DNA from: Nocardioides sp. QY071 | Lineage (GTDB): Bacteria > Actinomycetota > Actinomycetes > Propionibacteriales > Nocardioidaceae | NCBI RefSeq assembly: GCF_029961765.1 | Contig: NZ_CP124681.1 | Coordinates: 2,852,001 to 2,916,000 of the forward strand | Reading direction: 5' to 3' | DNA length: 64,000 nt | Part shown: positions 18,340 to 27,101 of the stretch, piece by piece | How positions within the stretch are numbered: the first letter of the stretch is position 1 | Layout of the letters: each line of letters starts with the position of its first letter | The notes under the pieces: generated by a model | Told to the model about the DNA's origin: nothing | The model's database searches: none | What the model saw: only the letters and a program-made list of their open reading frames with translations | Position numbers and translations under genes: made by a program

Positions 18340-19757
18340 CAGCCGACGGCACCTTCCATCTGCAGCTCGATCAGTCGGTTCAGCTCGAGGGCGTACTCCA
18401 TGGGGAGCTCCTTGGCGATCGGCTCGACGAAGCCGCGCACGATCATCGCCATCGCCTCGTCCTGCTCCATGCCACGCGACATGAGGTAGAACAGCTGGTC
18501 GTCGGAGACCTTCGAGACGGACGCCTCGTGGCCCATCGACACGTCGTCCTCGCGGATGTCGACGTACGGGTAGGTGTCGGAGCGGCTGATCTGGTCGACC
18601 AGCAGCGCGTCGCACAGCACGTTGGACTTCGACCCGTAGGCGCCCTCGTTGACCTGGATCAGGCCGCGGTAGGACGTACGACCGCCACCGCGGGCGACCG
18701 ACTTGCTGAGGATCGAGGAGGACGTGTGGGGCGCGGCGTGGACCATCTTCGCGCCGGCGTCCTGGTGCTGGCCCTCGCCGGCGAACGCGATCGACAGCGT
18801 CTCGCCCTTGGCGTGCTCGCCCATCAGGTAGACGGCGGGGTACTTCATGGTGACCTTGGAGCCGATGTTGCCGTCGACCCACTCCATCGTCGCGCCCGCC
18901 TCGCAGACCGCGCGCTTGGTGACGAGGTTGTAGACGTTGTTCGACCAGTTCTGGATCGTCGTGTAGCGGCAGCGGCCGCCCTTCTTGACGATGATCTCGA
19001 CGACCGCGGAGTGCAGCGAGTCCGACGAGTAGATCGGCGCGGTGCAGCCCTCGACGTAGTGCACGTAGGCGTCCTCGTCGACGATGATCAGCGTCCGCTC
19101 GAACTGGCCCATGTTCTCGGTGTTGATCCGGAAGTAGGCCTGCAGCGGGATGTCGACGTGGACACCCTTGGGGACGTAGATGAAGGAGCCACCCGACCAC
19201 ACCGAGGTGTTGAGCGCGGAGAACTTGTTGTCACCGACGGGGATGACGGTGCCGAAGTACTCCTTGAAGAGCTCCTCGTGCTCCTTCAGCGCGGTGTCGG
19301 TGTCGAGGAAGAGGACGCCCTGCTCCTCCAGGTCCTCACGGATCTGGTGGTAGACGACCTCCGACTCGTACTGCGCGGCGACGCCGGCGACCAGGCGCTG
19401 CTTCTCCGCCTCCGGGATGCCGAGCTTGTCGTAGGTGTTCTTGATGTCCTCGGGCAGGTCCTCCCAGCTCTGGGCCTGCTTCTCGGTGGACCGCACGAAG
19501 TACTTGATGTTGTCGAAGTCGATCGCGCTGAGGTCGGAGCCCCAGGTCGGCATCGGCTTGCGGTCGAAGAGCTTGAGGCCCTTCAGGCGCAGGTCGAGCA
19601 TCCAGCCCGGCTCGCTCTTCTTCGAGGAGATGTCCCGTACGACGTCCTCGTTGAGGCCGCGCTTCGCGTTGGCACCGACGTCGTTCTTGTCGGACCAGCC
19701 GAAGTCGTAGCGACCGATCCCCTTGAGCTCGGGGTTCAGCTCTTCGATCGAGGTCAT
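18339..19757 (-). CDS. sufB: SufB scaffold protein
   Basis: A 472-aa protein. Conserved blocks include YKSEPGW-like [50 protein letters not shown], and the C-terminal [35 protein letters not shown]. The cluster is built on the SufB-SufD interface. The ATG at 19757 overlaps the sufR stop as ATGA, so repressor and scaffold are translationally coupled. Confidence 0.96.
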   Translation of the reverse strand: MTSIEELNPELKGIGRYDFGWSDKNDVGANAKRGLNEDVVRDISSKKSEPGWMLDLRLKGLKLFDRKPMPTWGSDLSAIDFDNIKYFVRSTEKQAQSWEDLPEDIKNTYDKLGIPEAEKQRLVAGVAAQYESEVVYHQIREDLEEQGVLFLDTDTALKEHEELFKEYFGTVIPVGDNKFSALNTSVWSGGSFIYVPKGVHVDIPLQAYFRINTENMGQFERTLIIVDEDAYVHYVEGCTAPIYSSDSLHSAVVEIIVKKGGRCRYTTIQNWSNNVYNLVTKRAVCEAGATMEWVDGNIGSKVTMKYPAVYLMGEHAKGETLSIAFAGEGQHQDAGAKMVHAAPHTSSSILSKSVARGGGRTSYRGLIQVNEGAYGSKSNVLCDALLVDQISRSDTYPYVDIREDDVSMGHEASVSKVSDDQLFYLMSRGMEQDEAMAMIVRGFVEPIAKELPMEYALELNRLIELQMEGAVG

Positions 19758-20413
19758 GGCGTGACCTGCTCCTTCTGTGTTGAGGGGATGCACGTGGTGC
19801 ACACCCCGTCGCCGTGGGCGATGGTGGCCAGGCGCTGGACGTGGGTGCCGAGGACCCGGCCGATGGCCTCGGTCTCGGCCTCGCACAGCTGGGGGAACTC
19901 GTGGGCGACGTGGGAGACCGGGCAGTGCTGCTGGCACAGTTGCTCCCCCACGACCGGCAGCTCGCGCACGGCGGCGGCGTACCCCTCGTCGGAGAACACC
20001 AGCGCCAGCACCTGCGCGGGCGACGCACCCGGGTTGGCGGCGGCGACGACCGGGAACTTCTCCTCGATGAACGACGCCCGCCGCTCGGCGAAGGCCCGGA
20101 CGGCGTCGTCGCCGCCGGTCTCGGCCAGGAAGCGGAGCGCCTCGGTGGCCAGGTCGTCGTACTGCTGGTCGAAGGCGTCGCGGCCACGCTCGGTGAGCGC
20201 GAACACCTTGGCCGGGCGGCCCCGGCCGCGCGAGCCCACCGGACGGGGGTCGCGGGCGTCGACCGCGCCCTCGGCGAGCAGCTGGTCGAGGTGGCGCCGC
20301 ACGGCCGCGGGCGTCAGCTCGAGGCGCTCGGCGAGCGCCGCCGCGGTGGACGGACCGTTGACCAGGATCGCCCGCGCGACGCGCTGCCGCGTCGGCTGGT
20401 CGGTCTCGGTCAT
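19754..20413 (-). CDS. sufR: SufR, Fe-S cluster-sensing repressor of the suf operon
   Basis: About 219 aa. A winged HTH (residues about 10-75: [32 protein letters not shown], wing [14 protein letters not shown]) is followed by a sensor domain. The cysteines in [23 protein letters not shown] match the SufR [4Fe-4S] ligand pattern. The C-terminus has [10 protein letters not shown]. The start is ATG at 20413 rather than GTG at 20422, because the SufR-type operator covers the GTG. It is the first gene of the eight-gene operon and presumably autoregulates it. Confidence 0.92.
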   Translation of the reverse strand: MTETDQPTRQRVARAILVNGPSTAAALAERLELTPAAVRRHLDQLLAEGAVDARDPRPVGSRGRGRPAKVFALTERGRDAFDQQYDDLATEALRFLAETGGDDAVRAFAERRASFIEEKFPVVAAANPGASPAQVLALVFSDEGYAAAVRELPVVGEQLCQQHCPVSHVAHEFPQLCEAETEAIGRVLGTHVQRLATIAHGDGVCTTCIPSTQKEQVTP

Positions 20414-20418
20414 GAATT

Positions 20419-20433
20419 CCACAACAGCAGTGT
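20419..20433 (-). promoter_or_regulatory. SufR-type operator
   Basis: Read on the minus strand, ACACT-GCTGT-TGTGG closely matches the mycobacterial SufR inverted repeat ACACT-N5-TGTGA. It lies 6 bp before the sufR ATG. Confidence 0.6.
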
Positions 20434-20459
20434 GCCGTTATTGATTCCGGCGGTTCAAG

Positions 20460-20478
20460 GAAGGTAAGGCTTACTCAG
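20460..20478 (-). promoter_or_regulatory. IdeR/DtxR-like iron box (weak)
   Basis: The 19-mer GAAGGTAAGGCTTACTCAG matches 12 of 19 positions of the palindromic IdeR/DtxR consensus and lies about 47 bp upstream of sufR. Dual control by iron and Fe-S status would be logical, but the match is imperfect. Confidence 0.3.
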
Positions 20479-20508
20479 GCGTCTCTCACCCGCTGGGTCG
20501 GGGCCGGA

Positions 20509-20580
20509 ATTGTTGCGGTTTGGTCCCAAACCGCAGGTTTTCGGCCCCGAATGTTGCGGTTTGGGACCAAACCGCAGCAC
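20509..20580. repeat. Palindromic repeat, copies 2 and 3 (tandem)
   Basis: The same 22-bp palindrome as at 2180 occurs at 20514-20535 (centre TC) and at 20555-20576 (centre GA, the opposite orientation). They are separated by 19 bp rich in CGGCCCC. They sit just after the end of the minus-strand gene at 20593, as copy 1 sits after the permease gene. Confidence 0.85.
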
Positions 20581-20592
20581 TCCGACCGGCCA

Positions 20593-21021
20593 CTAACTGC
20601 GCGCGGGACTCGTGTGACGCAACCAGGCCAGCCCGGCGAAGGGCAGCACGAGCGGCAGGAAGCCGTAGCCCTGGCCGAAGTGCGACCAGACGGTCTTGTC
20701 GGGGAACAGGTCCGTGGCGAGGTAGCTGAGCGTGCCGACAGAGAGCACGCCGAGCAGCTCGATGGTCACCGCGATCCCGGCCACCCGCCAGCCGGTGCTG
20801 CCGCCGAGGAGCAGGCAGGTGGTCGCGACCAGGTAGAGGACCGCGGCCACGAGCGAGAGGGAGTACGCCAGCGGTGCCTTGTCGGGCTCCATGCCGAGCT
20901 GGACCGCCGAGCGGCCGGTGGCGGCGACGGCGAACAGGCCGTAGACGAAGACGAGGGCGCGGCCCCAGCCCTGGGAGAGGGGATGTGACGGCTGTGCGGA
21001 TCGGTCAGGCACCCGGACCAC
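20593..21021 (-). CDS. Small integral membrane protein, unknown function
   Basis: A protein of up to 142 aa with four predicted membrane helices: ALVFVYGLFAVAATG, LAYSLSLVAAVLYLVATTCLLLG, VAGIAVTIELLGVLSVGTLS and GFLPLVLPFAGLAWL. The start is uncertain: GTG at 21021 or GTG at 21012. It overlaps the upstream membrane gene, so both probably form one unit. No family was recognised with confidence. Confidence 0.7.
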   Translation of the reverse strand: MVRVPDRSAQPSHPLSQGWGRALVFVYGLFAVAATGRSAVQLGMEPDKAPLAYSLSLVAAVLYLVATTCLLLGGSTGWRVAGIAVTIELLGVLSVGTLSYLATDLFPDKTVWSHFGQGYGFLPLVLPFAGLAWLRHTSPARS

Positions 21022-21370
21022 TCCACACGTCCCACAGCCGGGCCTCGAGACCCGCGACGGTCGCCACGCCGAGCAGCAGGATCGTCGTACCGACCCGGGA
21101 GCGCTCCGCGAGTGCGAAGAAGGCGGCGACGACCGGGACCAGCAGGTTGGTGACCAGGTAGCTGACGAACACCGCGCCCTCGATGTCGCGCTCGGTGCGG
21201 GCCAGGGCGACCACTCCCCCGACCAGCTGGACGAGCATCACGACCTCGACCACGGCCAGACCGACGAAGTGGGAGTCCTGCGCGGCCCGGTCGCGGACCA
21301 GGTCGACCACGAGGAGGACGGCGAGGGCGCCCGCGAGGACCAGCGCGACGCCGTACAGCCAGGGATTCAC
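21005..21370 (-). CDS. Small integral membrane protein, unknown function
   Basis: A 121-aa protein with helices WLYGVALVLAGALAVLLVVDLV, HFVGLAVVEVVMLVQLVGGVVALA, VFVSYLVTNLLVPVVAAFFAL and TTILLLGVATVAGLEARLW. The GTG at 21370 is chosen because TACGCT lies 7 nt upstream on this strand. A longer frame to 21571 overlaps the Lrp gene and is rejected. It is the first gene of a two-gene membrane-protein operon. Confidence 0.72.
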   Translation of the reverse strand: MNPWLYGVALVLAGALAVLLVVDLVRDRAAQDSHFVGLAVVEVVMLVQLVGGVVALARTERDIEGAVFVSYLVTNLLVPVVAAFFALAERSRVGTTILLLGVATVAGLEARLWDVWSGPGA

Positions 21371-21377
21371 GGCGGTC

Positions 21378-21383
21378 AGCGTA
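21378..21383 (-). promoter_or_regulatory. -10 box TACGCT, leaderless promoter
   Basis: AGCGTA on the plus strand reads TACGCT towards the GTG at 21370, with a 7-nt spacing. Confidence 0.45.
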
Positions 21384-21404
21384 GACCGGTGAGGTTCCGC
21401 AACA

Positions 21405-21869
21405 ATGACCCGCATGCAGCTCGACCAGCTCGACCGCCTGATCGTCGGCGCCCTCTTGGAGGACGGCCGCGCCACGTTCGCGCAGATCGGGCACCGGGTC
21501 GGGCTGTCCGCGCCTGCCGTCAAGCGGCGGGTGGACCGCCTGGTGGCGTCCGGCGCGATCACCGGCTTCACCGTGCGGGTCGACCCGGCGGTGGTCGGCT
21601 GGTCGACCGAGGGCTACGTGTCGATCTACTGCCAGGGCTCGACGACGCCGGCGGAGATCCTGGCCGCGGTGGACCACGTGCCCGAGGTGGTCTCCGCGTC
21701 GACGGTCACCGGGGAGGCGGACGCGATCCTGCACATCCACGCCTCCGACATCCGGCACTTCGAGCAGGTGGTGGAGCGGATCGCCGGCGAGCCGTTCGTG
21801 GCCCGCACCAGGAGCGAGCTGGTGCTCTCGCCGCTGGTACGACGCGAGCAGGGCAGCCTTCCCGACTGA
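21405..21869 (+). CDS. Lrp/AsnC-family transcriptional regulator
   Basis: A 154-aa protein. The N-terminal HTH is LDRLIVGALLEDGRATFAQIGHRVGLSAPAVKRRVDRL. The C-terminal RAM (AsnC ligand-binding) domain spans about residues 65-150, with VSASTVTGEADAILHIHASD in the effector pocket region. It lies directly upstream of the davA/davB-like genes and is the likely amino-acid-responsive regulator of that oxidation pathway. GGTGAGG upstream can serve as Shine-Dalgarno. Confidence 0.85.
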   Translation: MTRMQLDQLDRLIVGALLEDGRATFAQIGHRVGLSAPAVKRRVDRLVASGAITGFTVRVDPAVVGWSTEGYVSIYCQGSTTPAEILAAVDHVPEVVSASTVTGEADAILHIHASDIRHFEQVVERIAGEPFVARTRSELVLSPLVRREQGSLPD

Positions 21870-21879
21870 ATCCCCGCCC

Positions 21880-21967
21880 GGTTGCACAACAGATCTCCGC
21901 ACACAGCCAGACCAGCGCAACAGATCGTCGCAAGCGAGCAACGCGCACGCCTCGATCTTGTGCCACC
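21880..21967. repeat. Imperfect inverted repeat array around CACAACAGATC
   Basis: GGTTGCACAACAGATC at 21880-21895 has a near-complement GATCTTGTGCCACC at 21954-21967. A third CGCAACAGATC unit lies between them. The repeats fill the gap between the Lrp gene and the davA-like gene. No known element was recognised. Confidence 0.5.
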
Positions 21968-21974
21968 GCGTTCC

Positions 21975-21980
21975 TAGTCT
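21975..21980 (+). promoter_or_regulatory. -10 box TAGTCT, leaderless promoter
   Basis: TAGTCT lies 6 nt before the GTG at 21987. The surrounding GTTCCTAG sequence recurs at the ABC gene promoter at 24505. Confidence 0.5.
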
Positions 21981-21986
21981 TGTCGG

Positions 21987-22805
21987 GTGACCGACACCCC
22001 CCGTGCCGACGCGCTGGTCGTCGCCGCCTGGCAGCCCGACGGGCCGCTGCTCGACGTACCCGCCGCCCTCGCTGCCCTCGACGCCACTGCCGCCGAGGCC
22101 GCCTTCGCGGGCGCCCGCCTGCTCGTGTGCCCCGAGCTGACCCTCACCGGCTACGACATCGCCCCGCAGGCCGCCGAGCTGGCCGAGCCCGCCGGCGGCC
22201 CGATGGCGGCCGCCGTCGCGGAGATCGCCCGCAAGCACGGCTTGGCGATCGCATGGAGCTGGCCCGAGCGCGACGGCGAGCAGGTCCACATCGCCGCCGA
22301 GCTCGTCGACCGCGACGGCACCGTGCTGGCCCGGCACCGCAAGGCGCACCTCTACGGTCCCGACGAGGCCGGCGCCTACGTCCCCGGCGACGGGACGCCT
22401 GCGGTCGGCGAGGTCGACGGGTACCGGGTCGGGCTCCTGGTCTGCTACGACGTCGAGTTCCCCGAGCAGGTGCGGATGGTGGCCCTCGCCGGTGCCGACC
22501 TCCTGGCCTGCCCGACCGCCCTGATGGCGCCGTACGACGCGGTCAGCACGCTGATCGTCCCGGCCCGTGCCTTCGAGAACCAGATGGCCGTGGCCTACGC
22601 GAACCGGGCCGGCTCCGAGAACGACCTGACCTACACCGGGCTGAGCTGCGTCGTCGGCCCCGACGGCGTCGACCTCGCCCGCGCGGACGACCGGGCCGGC
22701 CTCGTGGTCGGCACCCTCACCTCCGCCGCGCTCGACGACGCGCGCCGCGCCAACACCCACCTGGCCGACCGCCGGCCCGAGGTCTACGGAGGCCTGACCC
22801 GATGA
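21987..22805 (+). CDS. Carbon-nitrogen hydrolase, DavA-like amidase
   Basis: A 272-aa nitrilase-superfamily enzyme. The Glu-Lys-Cys triad is visible: E in LLVCPELTLTGYD (about residue 51), K in ARHRKAHLYG (about 120) and C in GLLVCYDVEFPEQVRM (about 153). Its stop overlaps the start of a DavB-like monooxygenase (ATGA). In Pseudomonas putida DavB turns lysine into 5-aminovaleramide and DavA hydrolyses this to 5-aminovalerate. The pairing supports an amidase acting on the amide made by the next gene. The exact amino acid is not proven. Confidence 0.75.
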   Translation: MTDTPRADALVVAAWQPDGPLLDVPAALAALDATAAEAAFAGARLLVCPELTLTGYDIAPQAAELAEPAGGPMAAAVAEIARKHGLAIAWSWPERDGEQVHIAAELVDRDGTVLARHRKAHLYGPDEAGAYVPGDGTPAVGEVDGYRVGLLVCYDVEFPEQVRMVALAGADLLACPTALMAPYDAVSTLIVPARAFENQMAVAYANRAGSENDLTYTGLSCVVGPDGVDLARADDRAGLVVGTLTSAALDDARRANTHLADRRPEVYGGLTR

Positions 22806-24493
22806 CGACCGGACAGACCACGCCCGACCCGGCCCACACCGTCCCGGCGCCGGTGACGATGCTCGGCCCCGACTTCCCGTTCGGGTACGACGAGCACCTG
22901 GCCCACCCCGACGGCCTCGGCTCGGTCCCCGCCGAGAACCACGGCCGCGAGGTCGCGATCATCGGTGGCGGCCTCTCGGGCATGGTCACCGCCTACGAGC
23001 TGATGCGCCTGGGCCTCAGGCCGGTCGTCTACGAGGCCGACCGGATCGGTGGGCGGCTGCGCTCGCAGCCGTTCGGCGGTCCGCACGGACCCGTCGCCGA
23101 GCTCGGCGGGATGCGCTTCCCACTCTCCTCGCGGGCCCTGTTCCACTACATCGACCACCTCGGTCTGCGCACCTCGCCGTTCCCGAACCCGCTGTCCGAG
23201 GCGACCCCGAGCACGGTCGTCGAGCTGGGCGGCGAGTCCTTCTACGCCCGCGGGTACGACGACCTGCCGGCCTTCCTCAAGGACGTCGCCGACGCGTGGC
23301 ACGAAGCCCTCGGCGAGATCGGCTTCGCCGACGCCCAGCGCGCGATCGCCGGGCGCGACGTGCCCCGGCTCAAGGAGCTGTGGAACGAGCTGGTCCTCAG
23401 CCTCGACGAGGAGACCTTCTCCGGCTTCCTCGCCAACTCCAAGGCGTTCGGCTCGCGCAGCTTCCGGCACCGCGAGGTGTTCGGCCAGGTCGGCTTCGGC
23501 ACCGGCGGCTGGGACACCGACTTCCCGAACTCGATGCTCGAGATCCTCCGGGTGATCTTCACCAACGCCGACGAGGACCACCAGATGATCCACGGCGGCG
23601 CCCAGCAGCTGCCCGTCGGGCTGTGGCAGGACACGCCGGAGTGCGCGCACTGGCCGGCCGGTACCTCGCTGGAGAGCCTGCACGGCGGCTCCCCGCTGCC
23701 CGGGGTGGCCCGGATCGCCCGTGACGGGTCCGACGACGGGCGGTTCGAGGTCACCGACCGCTGGGGCAGCACCCGCTCCTACGACGCCGTGGTGGTCACC
23801 TGCCAGGTCTGGCTGCTGTCCGCGCGGATCGACGTCGACGAGTCGCTCTTCTCCCCCGACCTGTGGATGGCGATGGAGCGCACCCACTACATGCAGTCGT
23901 CGAAGACGTTCGTGCGCGTGGACCGGCCGTTCTGGAAGGACGTCGACCCGGCCACCGGGCGCGACGTGATGAGCATGACGCTCACCGACCGGCTGAACCG
24001 GGCGACGTACCTCCTCGAGGACGACGGCGCCGCCTCGATCTGCCTGTCCTACACGTGGAACGACGACGCGCTGAAGTGGCTGGCGCTGCCGGTCGAGGAG
24101 CGGGTGCGGCTCCAGCTGCACTCGCTGCGCAAGATCTATCCCGACGTCGACATCGCCTCGCACATCGTCGGCGACCCGATCACCGTGTCGTGGGAGTCCG
24201 ACCCCAACTTCATGGGCGCGTTCAAGGCCAACCTGCCCGGCCACTACCGCTACCAACGGCGGCTGTTCTCGCACTTCGTGCAGGACGACCTGCCCGCCCA
24301 CCGGCGCGGCATCTTCCTCGCCGGCGACGACATCTCCTGGACCGCCGGCTGGGCCGAGGGCGCGGTCACCACCGCCCTCAACGCGGTGTGGGGTGTCGTG
24401 CGTCACTTCGGCGGAGGCAGCGCCCCGGGCAACCCCGGTCCGGGTGACAGGTTCGCCGACCTCGCACCCGTGGCCCTGCCGGACGGGCTCTGA
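22802..24493 (+). CDS. davB: Flavin amine oxidase family amino-acid 2-monooxygenase, DavB-like
   Basis: A 563-aa FAD enzyme. The dinucleotide-binding motif VAIIGGGLSGMVTAYEL is at about residue 44, followed by VVYEADRIGGRLRSQPF and ELGGMRFPLSS. The FAD-binding C-terminal motif is GIFLAGDDISWTAGWAEGAV. Long stretches (GPDFPFGYDEHLAHPDGLGS, VFGQVGFGTGGWDTDFPNSM, MQSSKTFVRVDRPFWKD) resemble lysine 2-monooxygenase as I recall it; tryptophan 2-monooxygenase is the near alternative. It oxidatively decarboxylates the amino acid to an amide, which the overlapping amidase gene would process. The gene is intact. Confidence 0.75.
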   Translation: MTTGQTTPDPAHTVPAPVTMLGPDFPFGYDEHLAHPDGLGSVPAENHGREVAIIGGGLSGMVTAYELMRLGLRPVVYEADRIGGRLRSQPFGGPHGPVAELGGMRFPLSSRALFHYIDHLGLRTSPFPNPLSEATPSTVVELGGESFYARGYDDLPAFLKDVADAWHEALGEIGFADAQRAIAGRDVPRLKELWNELVLSLDEETFSGFLANSKAFGSRSFRHREVFGQVGFGTGGWDTDFPNSMLEILRVIFTNADEDHQMIHGGAQQLPVGLWQDTPECAHWPAGTSLESLHGGSPLPGVARIARDGSDDGRFEVTDRWGSTRSYDAVVVTCQVWLLSARIDVDESLFSPDLWMAMERTHYMQSSKTFVRVDRPFWKDVDPATGRDVMSMTLTDRLNRATYLLEDDGAASICLSYTWNDDALKWLALPVEERVRLQLHSLRKIYPDVDIASHIVGDPITVSWESDPNFMGAFKANLPGHYRYQRRLFSHFVQDDLPAHRRGIFLAGDDISWTAGWAEGAVTTALNAVWGVVRHFGGGSAPGNPGPGDRFADLAPVALPDGL

Positions 24494-24504
24494 CCGGGCG
24501 TTCC

Positions 24505-24510
24505 TAGACT
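24505..24510 (+). promoter_or_regulatory. -10 box TAGACT, leaderless promoter
   Basis: TAGACT lies 6 nt before the GTG at 24517. Confidence 0.5.
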
Positions 24511-24516
24511 GTCGCC

Positions 24517-25455
24517 GTGCCTCACGCTGCTGACCTTGCTGTCGAGGTCGACGGACTGGTGATGAGGTACGGCGACACGGTCGCCGTCGACGGCCTGTCG
24601 CTCACTGTCGAGCGCGGCACCATCACCGCCGTCCTCGGTCCCAACGGGGCCGGAAAGACCACCACCCTGGAGACCTGCGAGGGCTACCGGCGCGCCCAGG
24701 GCGGCACCGTCCGGGTGCTCGGCCTGGACCCGGTGCGCCAGCGGGCCGAGCTGCTGCCGCGGATCGGCGTGATGCTGCAGTCCGGTGGCGCCTGGAGCGG
24801 CGCGCGGGCCGAGGAGATGCTCCAGCACTTCGCCCGCCTGCACGCCCGGCCCCAGGACGTGGGCCTGCTGATGGAGCGGCTGGCGCTGCACGAGTGCGGG
24901 CGCACGCCGTACCGACGACTCTCGGGTGGCCAGCAGCAGCGGCTGGGCCTGGCCCTCGCCCTGATCGGGCGTCCGGAGCTGGTGTTCGTCGACGAGCCGA
25001 CCGCCGGCATGGACCCGCAGATCCGGCGAGCCGTGTGGGACCTGCTCGAGGAGCTGCGGGCCGACGGGGTGACCGTCGTGCTGACCACGCACTACCTGGA
25101 GGAGGCCGAGCGGCTGGCCGACCGGGTGCACATCTTGGACCGCGGGCGCCTCGTCGCCAGCGGCACCCCGCTCGAGCTGACCCGCGGCGGCACCGTCGCC
25201 ACGATCCGGATCGTCGTCACCCAGCCCTTCCCTCCGGGTGCGCCCGAGGAGCTGGTCCGCGCGCTGGGCGACGGCACCGAGCTGACCGTGCTCGACCCGC
25301 TCAGCCTGCAGCTGTCGGGTCCGGCCGACAGCACCACGCTCGCCACCGTCGCCGCCTGGTGCGCCGCCCACGACGTGCTGCCCGAGTCGCTCTCGCTGGG
25401 CCAGCGCAACCTCGAGGACGTGTTCCTCGAGCTGACCGGCAGGGAGTCGCTGTGA
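24517..25455 (+). CDS. ABC exporter ATP-binding protein (ctaA-linked)
   Basis: A 312-aa ATPase: GPNGAGKTT (Walker A), LSGGQQQRLGLA (signature), LVFVDEPTAGMDP (Walker B) and LTTHYLEEAE (H-loop). It has a C-terminal extension typical of DrrA-like subunits. The neighbouring permease and ctaA match Rv1458c-Rv1457c-Rv1456c in M. tuberculosis order. The substrate is unknown; the constant link with heme A synthesis suggests a role in respiration or haem handling, by inference. Confidence 0.9.
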   Translation: MPHAADLAVEVDGLVMRYGDTVAVDGLSLTVERGTITAVLGPNGAGKTTTLETCEGYRRAQGGTVRVLGLDPVRQRAELLPRIGVMLQSGGAWSGARAEEMLQHFARLHARPQDVGLLMERLALHECGRTPYRRLSGGQQQRLGLALALIGRPELVFVDEPTAGMDPQIRRAVWDLLEELRADGVTVVLTTHYLEEAERLADRVHILDRGRLVASGTPLELTRGGTVATIRIVVTQPFPPGAPEELVRALGDGTELTVLDPLSLQLSGPADSTTLATVAAWCAAHDVLPESLSLGQRNLEDVFLELTGRESL

Positions 25456-26219
25456 GCACCTTCGCCCCGGCGCCCGGCGCCGCTCCCGTCGTCCGCCAGC
25501 TGGTCACGCAGGCGGGGATGGAGGCGCGGCTGATGCTGCGCAACGGCGAGCAGCTGCTGCTGGCCGTGGTGATCCCGGTGATCGTGCTGATCGGCTCGGT
25601 CCGCGGCGTCGAGCGGGTCGGCTTCGACCTCGACGGCCGCCCGATCGACGTACTGACCCCCGGTGTGCTCGCGCTGGCGATCATGTCCACCGCGTTCACC
25701 TCGCTGGCGATCGCGACCGGCTTCGAGCGCAGGTACGGCGTCCTCAAGCGCCTCGGCACCGCTCCCCTGTCCCGCGCCACGCTGCTCGGCGGCAAGGTGC
25801 TCGCGCTGCTGCTCGTCGAGGTCTTCCAGTTCGTCGTCATCGGCGGCGTCGGCCTGGCCCTGGGCTGGTCCGGTCCGTCGGGCGTCGGCGGCGCGCTCCT
25901 GCTCGGGGTCGCCGCGCTGTTCGGGACCGCCGCCTTCGCCTCGCTCGGCATGCTGCTGGCCGGCTCGTTGCGCGCCGAGGCGACCCTCGCCGCCGCGAAC
26001 CTCGTCTACCTGCTGCTGCTCGCCGGCGGCGCCGTGATCCTGCCCGCCTCGCTGTACGGCGGGCTCGGCGACGTCGTGCGCTGGCTGCCCTCGGGGGCGC
26101 TCGGCGAGGCGGTCCGCGCTGCGTGCGACGGCTCGGTCGCCGTACGCGACCTCGTGGTGCTGCTCGCCTGGACCGTCCTCGGCTCCGCCCTGACCGCCCG
26201 AACCTTCAAGTGGGAGTGA
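25452..26219 (+). CDS. ABC-2 type exporter permease (ctaA-linked)
   Basis: A 255-aa permease with six hydrophobic segments, including LLLAVVIPVIVLIGSV, VLALAIMSTAFTSLAIATGF, VLALLLVEVFQFVVIGGVGLAL and LAAANLVYLLLLAGGAVILP. RRYGVLKRLGTAPLSRATLL is the characteristic cytoplasmic loop. The GTG at 25452 overlaps the ATPase stop as GTGA. The gene lies 2 bp before ctaA, so all three are probably one operon. Confidence 0.88.
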   Translation: MSTFAPAPGAAPVVRQLVTQAGMEARLMLRNGEQLLLAVVIPVIVLIGSVRGVERVGFDLDGRPIDVLTPGVLALAIMSTAFTSLAIATGFERRYGVLKRLGTAPLSRATLLGGKVLALLLVEVFQFVVIGGVGLALGWSGPSGVGGALLLGVAALFGTAAFASLGMLLAGSLRAEATLAAANLVYLLLLAGGAVILPASLYGGLGDVVRWLPSGALGEAVRAACDGSVAVRDLVVLLAWTVLGSALTARTFKWE

Positions 26220-26221
26220 CC

Positions 26222-27100
26222 GTGAGCACCGCGACCCGACTGACCGACCTGCAGCGAGCGCTGGAGGCGCGGCTCGTGCCGCTGGCGTGGGCCAACCTGG
26301 TCGCGAACATCGGGATCGTCGTGACCGGCGGTGCCGTCCGGCTCACCGGCTCGGGCCTCGGCTGCCCGACGTGGCCGAAGTGCACCGAGGAGTCGTACAC
26401 CACCCACCCGGCGCTCGGCATCAACGGCGTCATCGAGTTCGGCAACCGGCTGCTCACCTACGTCCTGCTGGCCATCGCCCTCGCCTTCGTGGTCGCCGTG
26501 TGGCAGCGCGCCGGTCGGGTGCGCACCCTCGGCCTGGTGATCCTCGCCGGCATCCCCGCCCAGGCGATCGTCGGCGGCATCACCGTGCTCACCGACCTCA
26601 ACCCCTGGGTCGTGGCCGGCCACCTCCTGGTGTCGATGGCCATGGTCGGGGTGTGCGTGTGGGTGCTCGACGACCTGACCGGCCCCGCACGTGGGGCTGC
26701 CTCTGGTGTGGTGCGCCGGCTCGCGTGGGCCACCTTCGCCGTCGGCTGGGTGGTGCTCTGGCTCGGCACCGTGGTCACCGGCTCCGGGCCCCACTCCGGC
26801 GACCTGGAGTCCCGTCGTACCGGACTGGACCCGGAGGTGGTCTCCCACGTCCACGGCATCTCGGTCGGCGTGCTGGTCGTGCTGACCCTGTCGCTGCTGC
26901 TCGCCGCCCGTCGTCGGCACGACCGCTGGGTGGCCACCTTCGCCGCGGCCCTGCTCGGCGTCGAGCTCGCCCAGGGCCTGCTCGGGTACGTCCAGTTCTT
27001 CACCGACCTGCCCGAGATCCTCGTCGGCCTGCACATGCTGGGCGCCGCGCTCGTCGCCGCCGGCCTCGCCCGCGTGGTGGTGACCACCCGCCCTCGTTGA
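26222..27100 (+). CDS. ctaA: Heme A synthase CtaA (COX15)
   Basis: A 292-aa protein with eight membrane helices and conserved haem-ligand histidines: VVAGHLLVSMA, SHVHGISVGVLV and LVGLHMLGAALV. TGGAVRLTGSGLGCPTWPKC near residues 38-57 holds the family loop with the Cys pair (C53, C57). It converts haem O to haem A for aa3-type cytochrome oxidase. The GTG at 26222 was chosen; the longer frame from 26123 overlaps the permease. ctaB, which makes its substrate, is convergent. Confidence 0.93.
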   Translation: MSTATRLTDLQRALEARLVPLAWANLVANIGIVVTGGAVRLTGSGLGCPTWPKCTEESYTTHPALGINGVIEFGNRLLTYVLLAIALAFVVAVWQRAGRVRTLGLVILAGIPAQAIVGGITVLTDLNPWVVAGHLLVSMAMVGVCVWVLDDLTGPARGAASGVVRRLAWATFAVGWVVLWLGTVVTGSGPHSGDLESRRTGLDPEVVSHVHGISVGVLVVLTLSLLLAARRRHDRWVATFAAALLGVELAQGLLGYVQFFTDLPEILVGLHMLGAALVAAGLARVVVTTRPR

Positions 27101-27101
27101 G

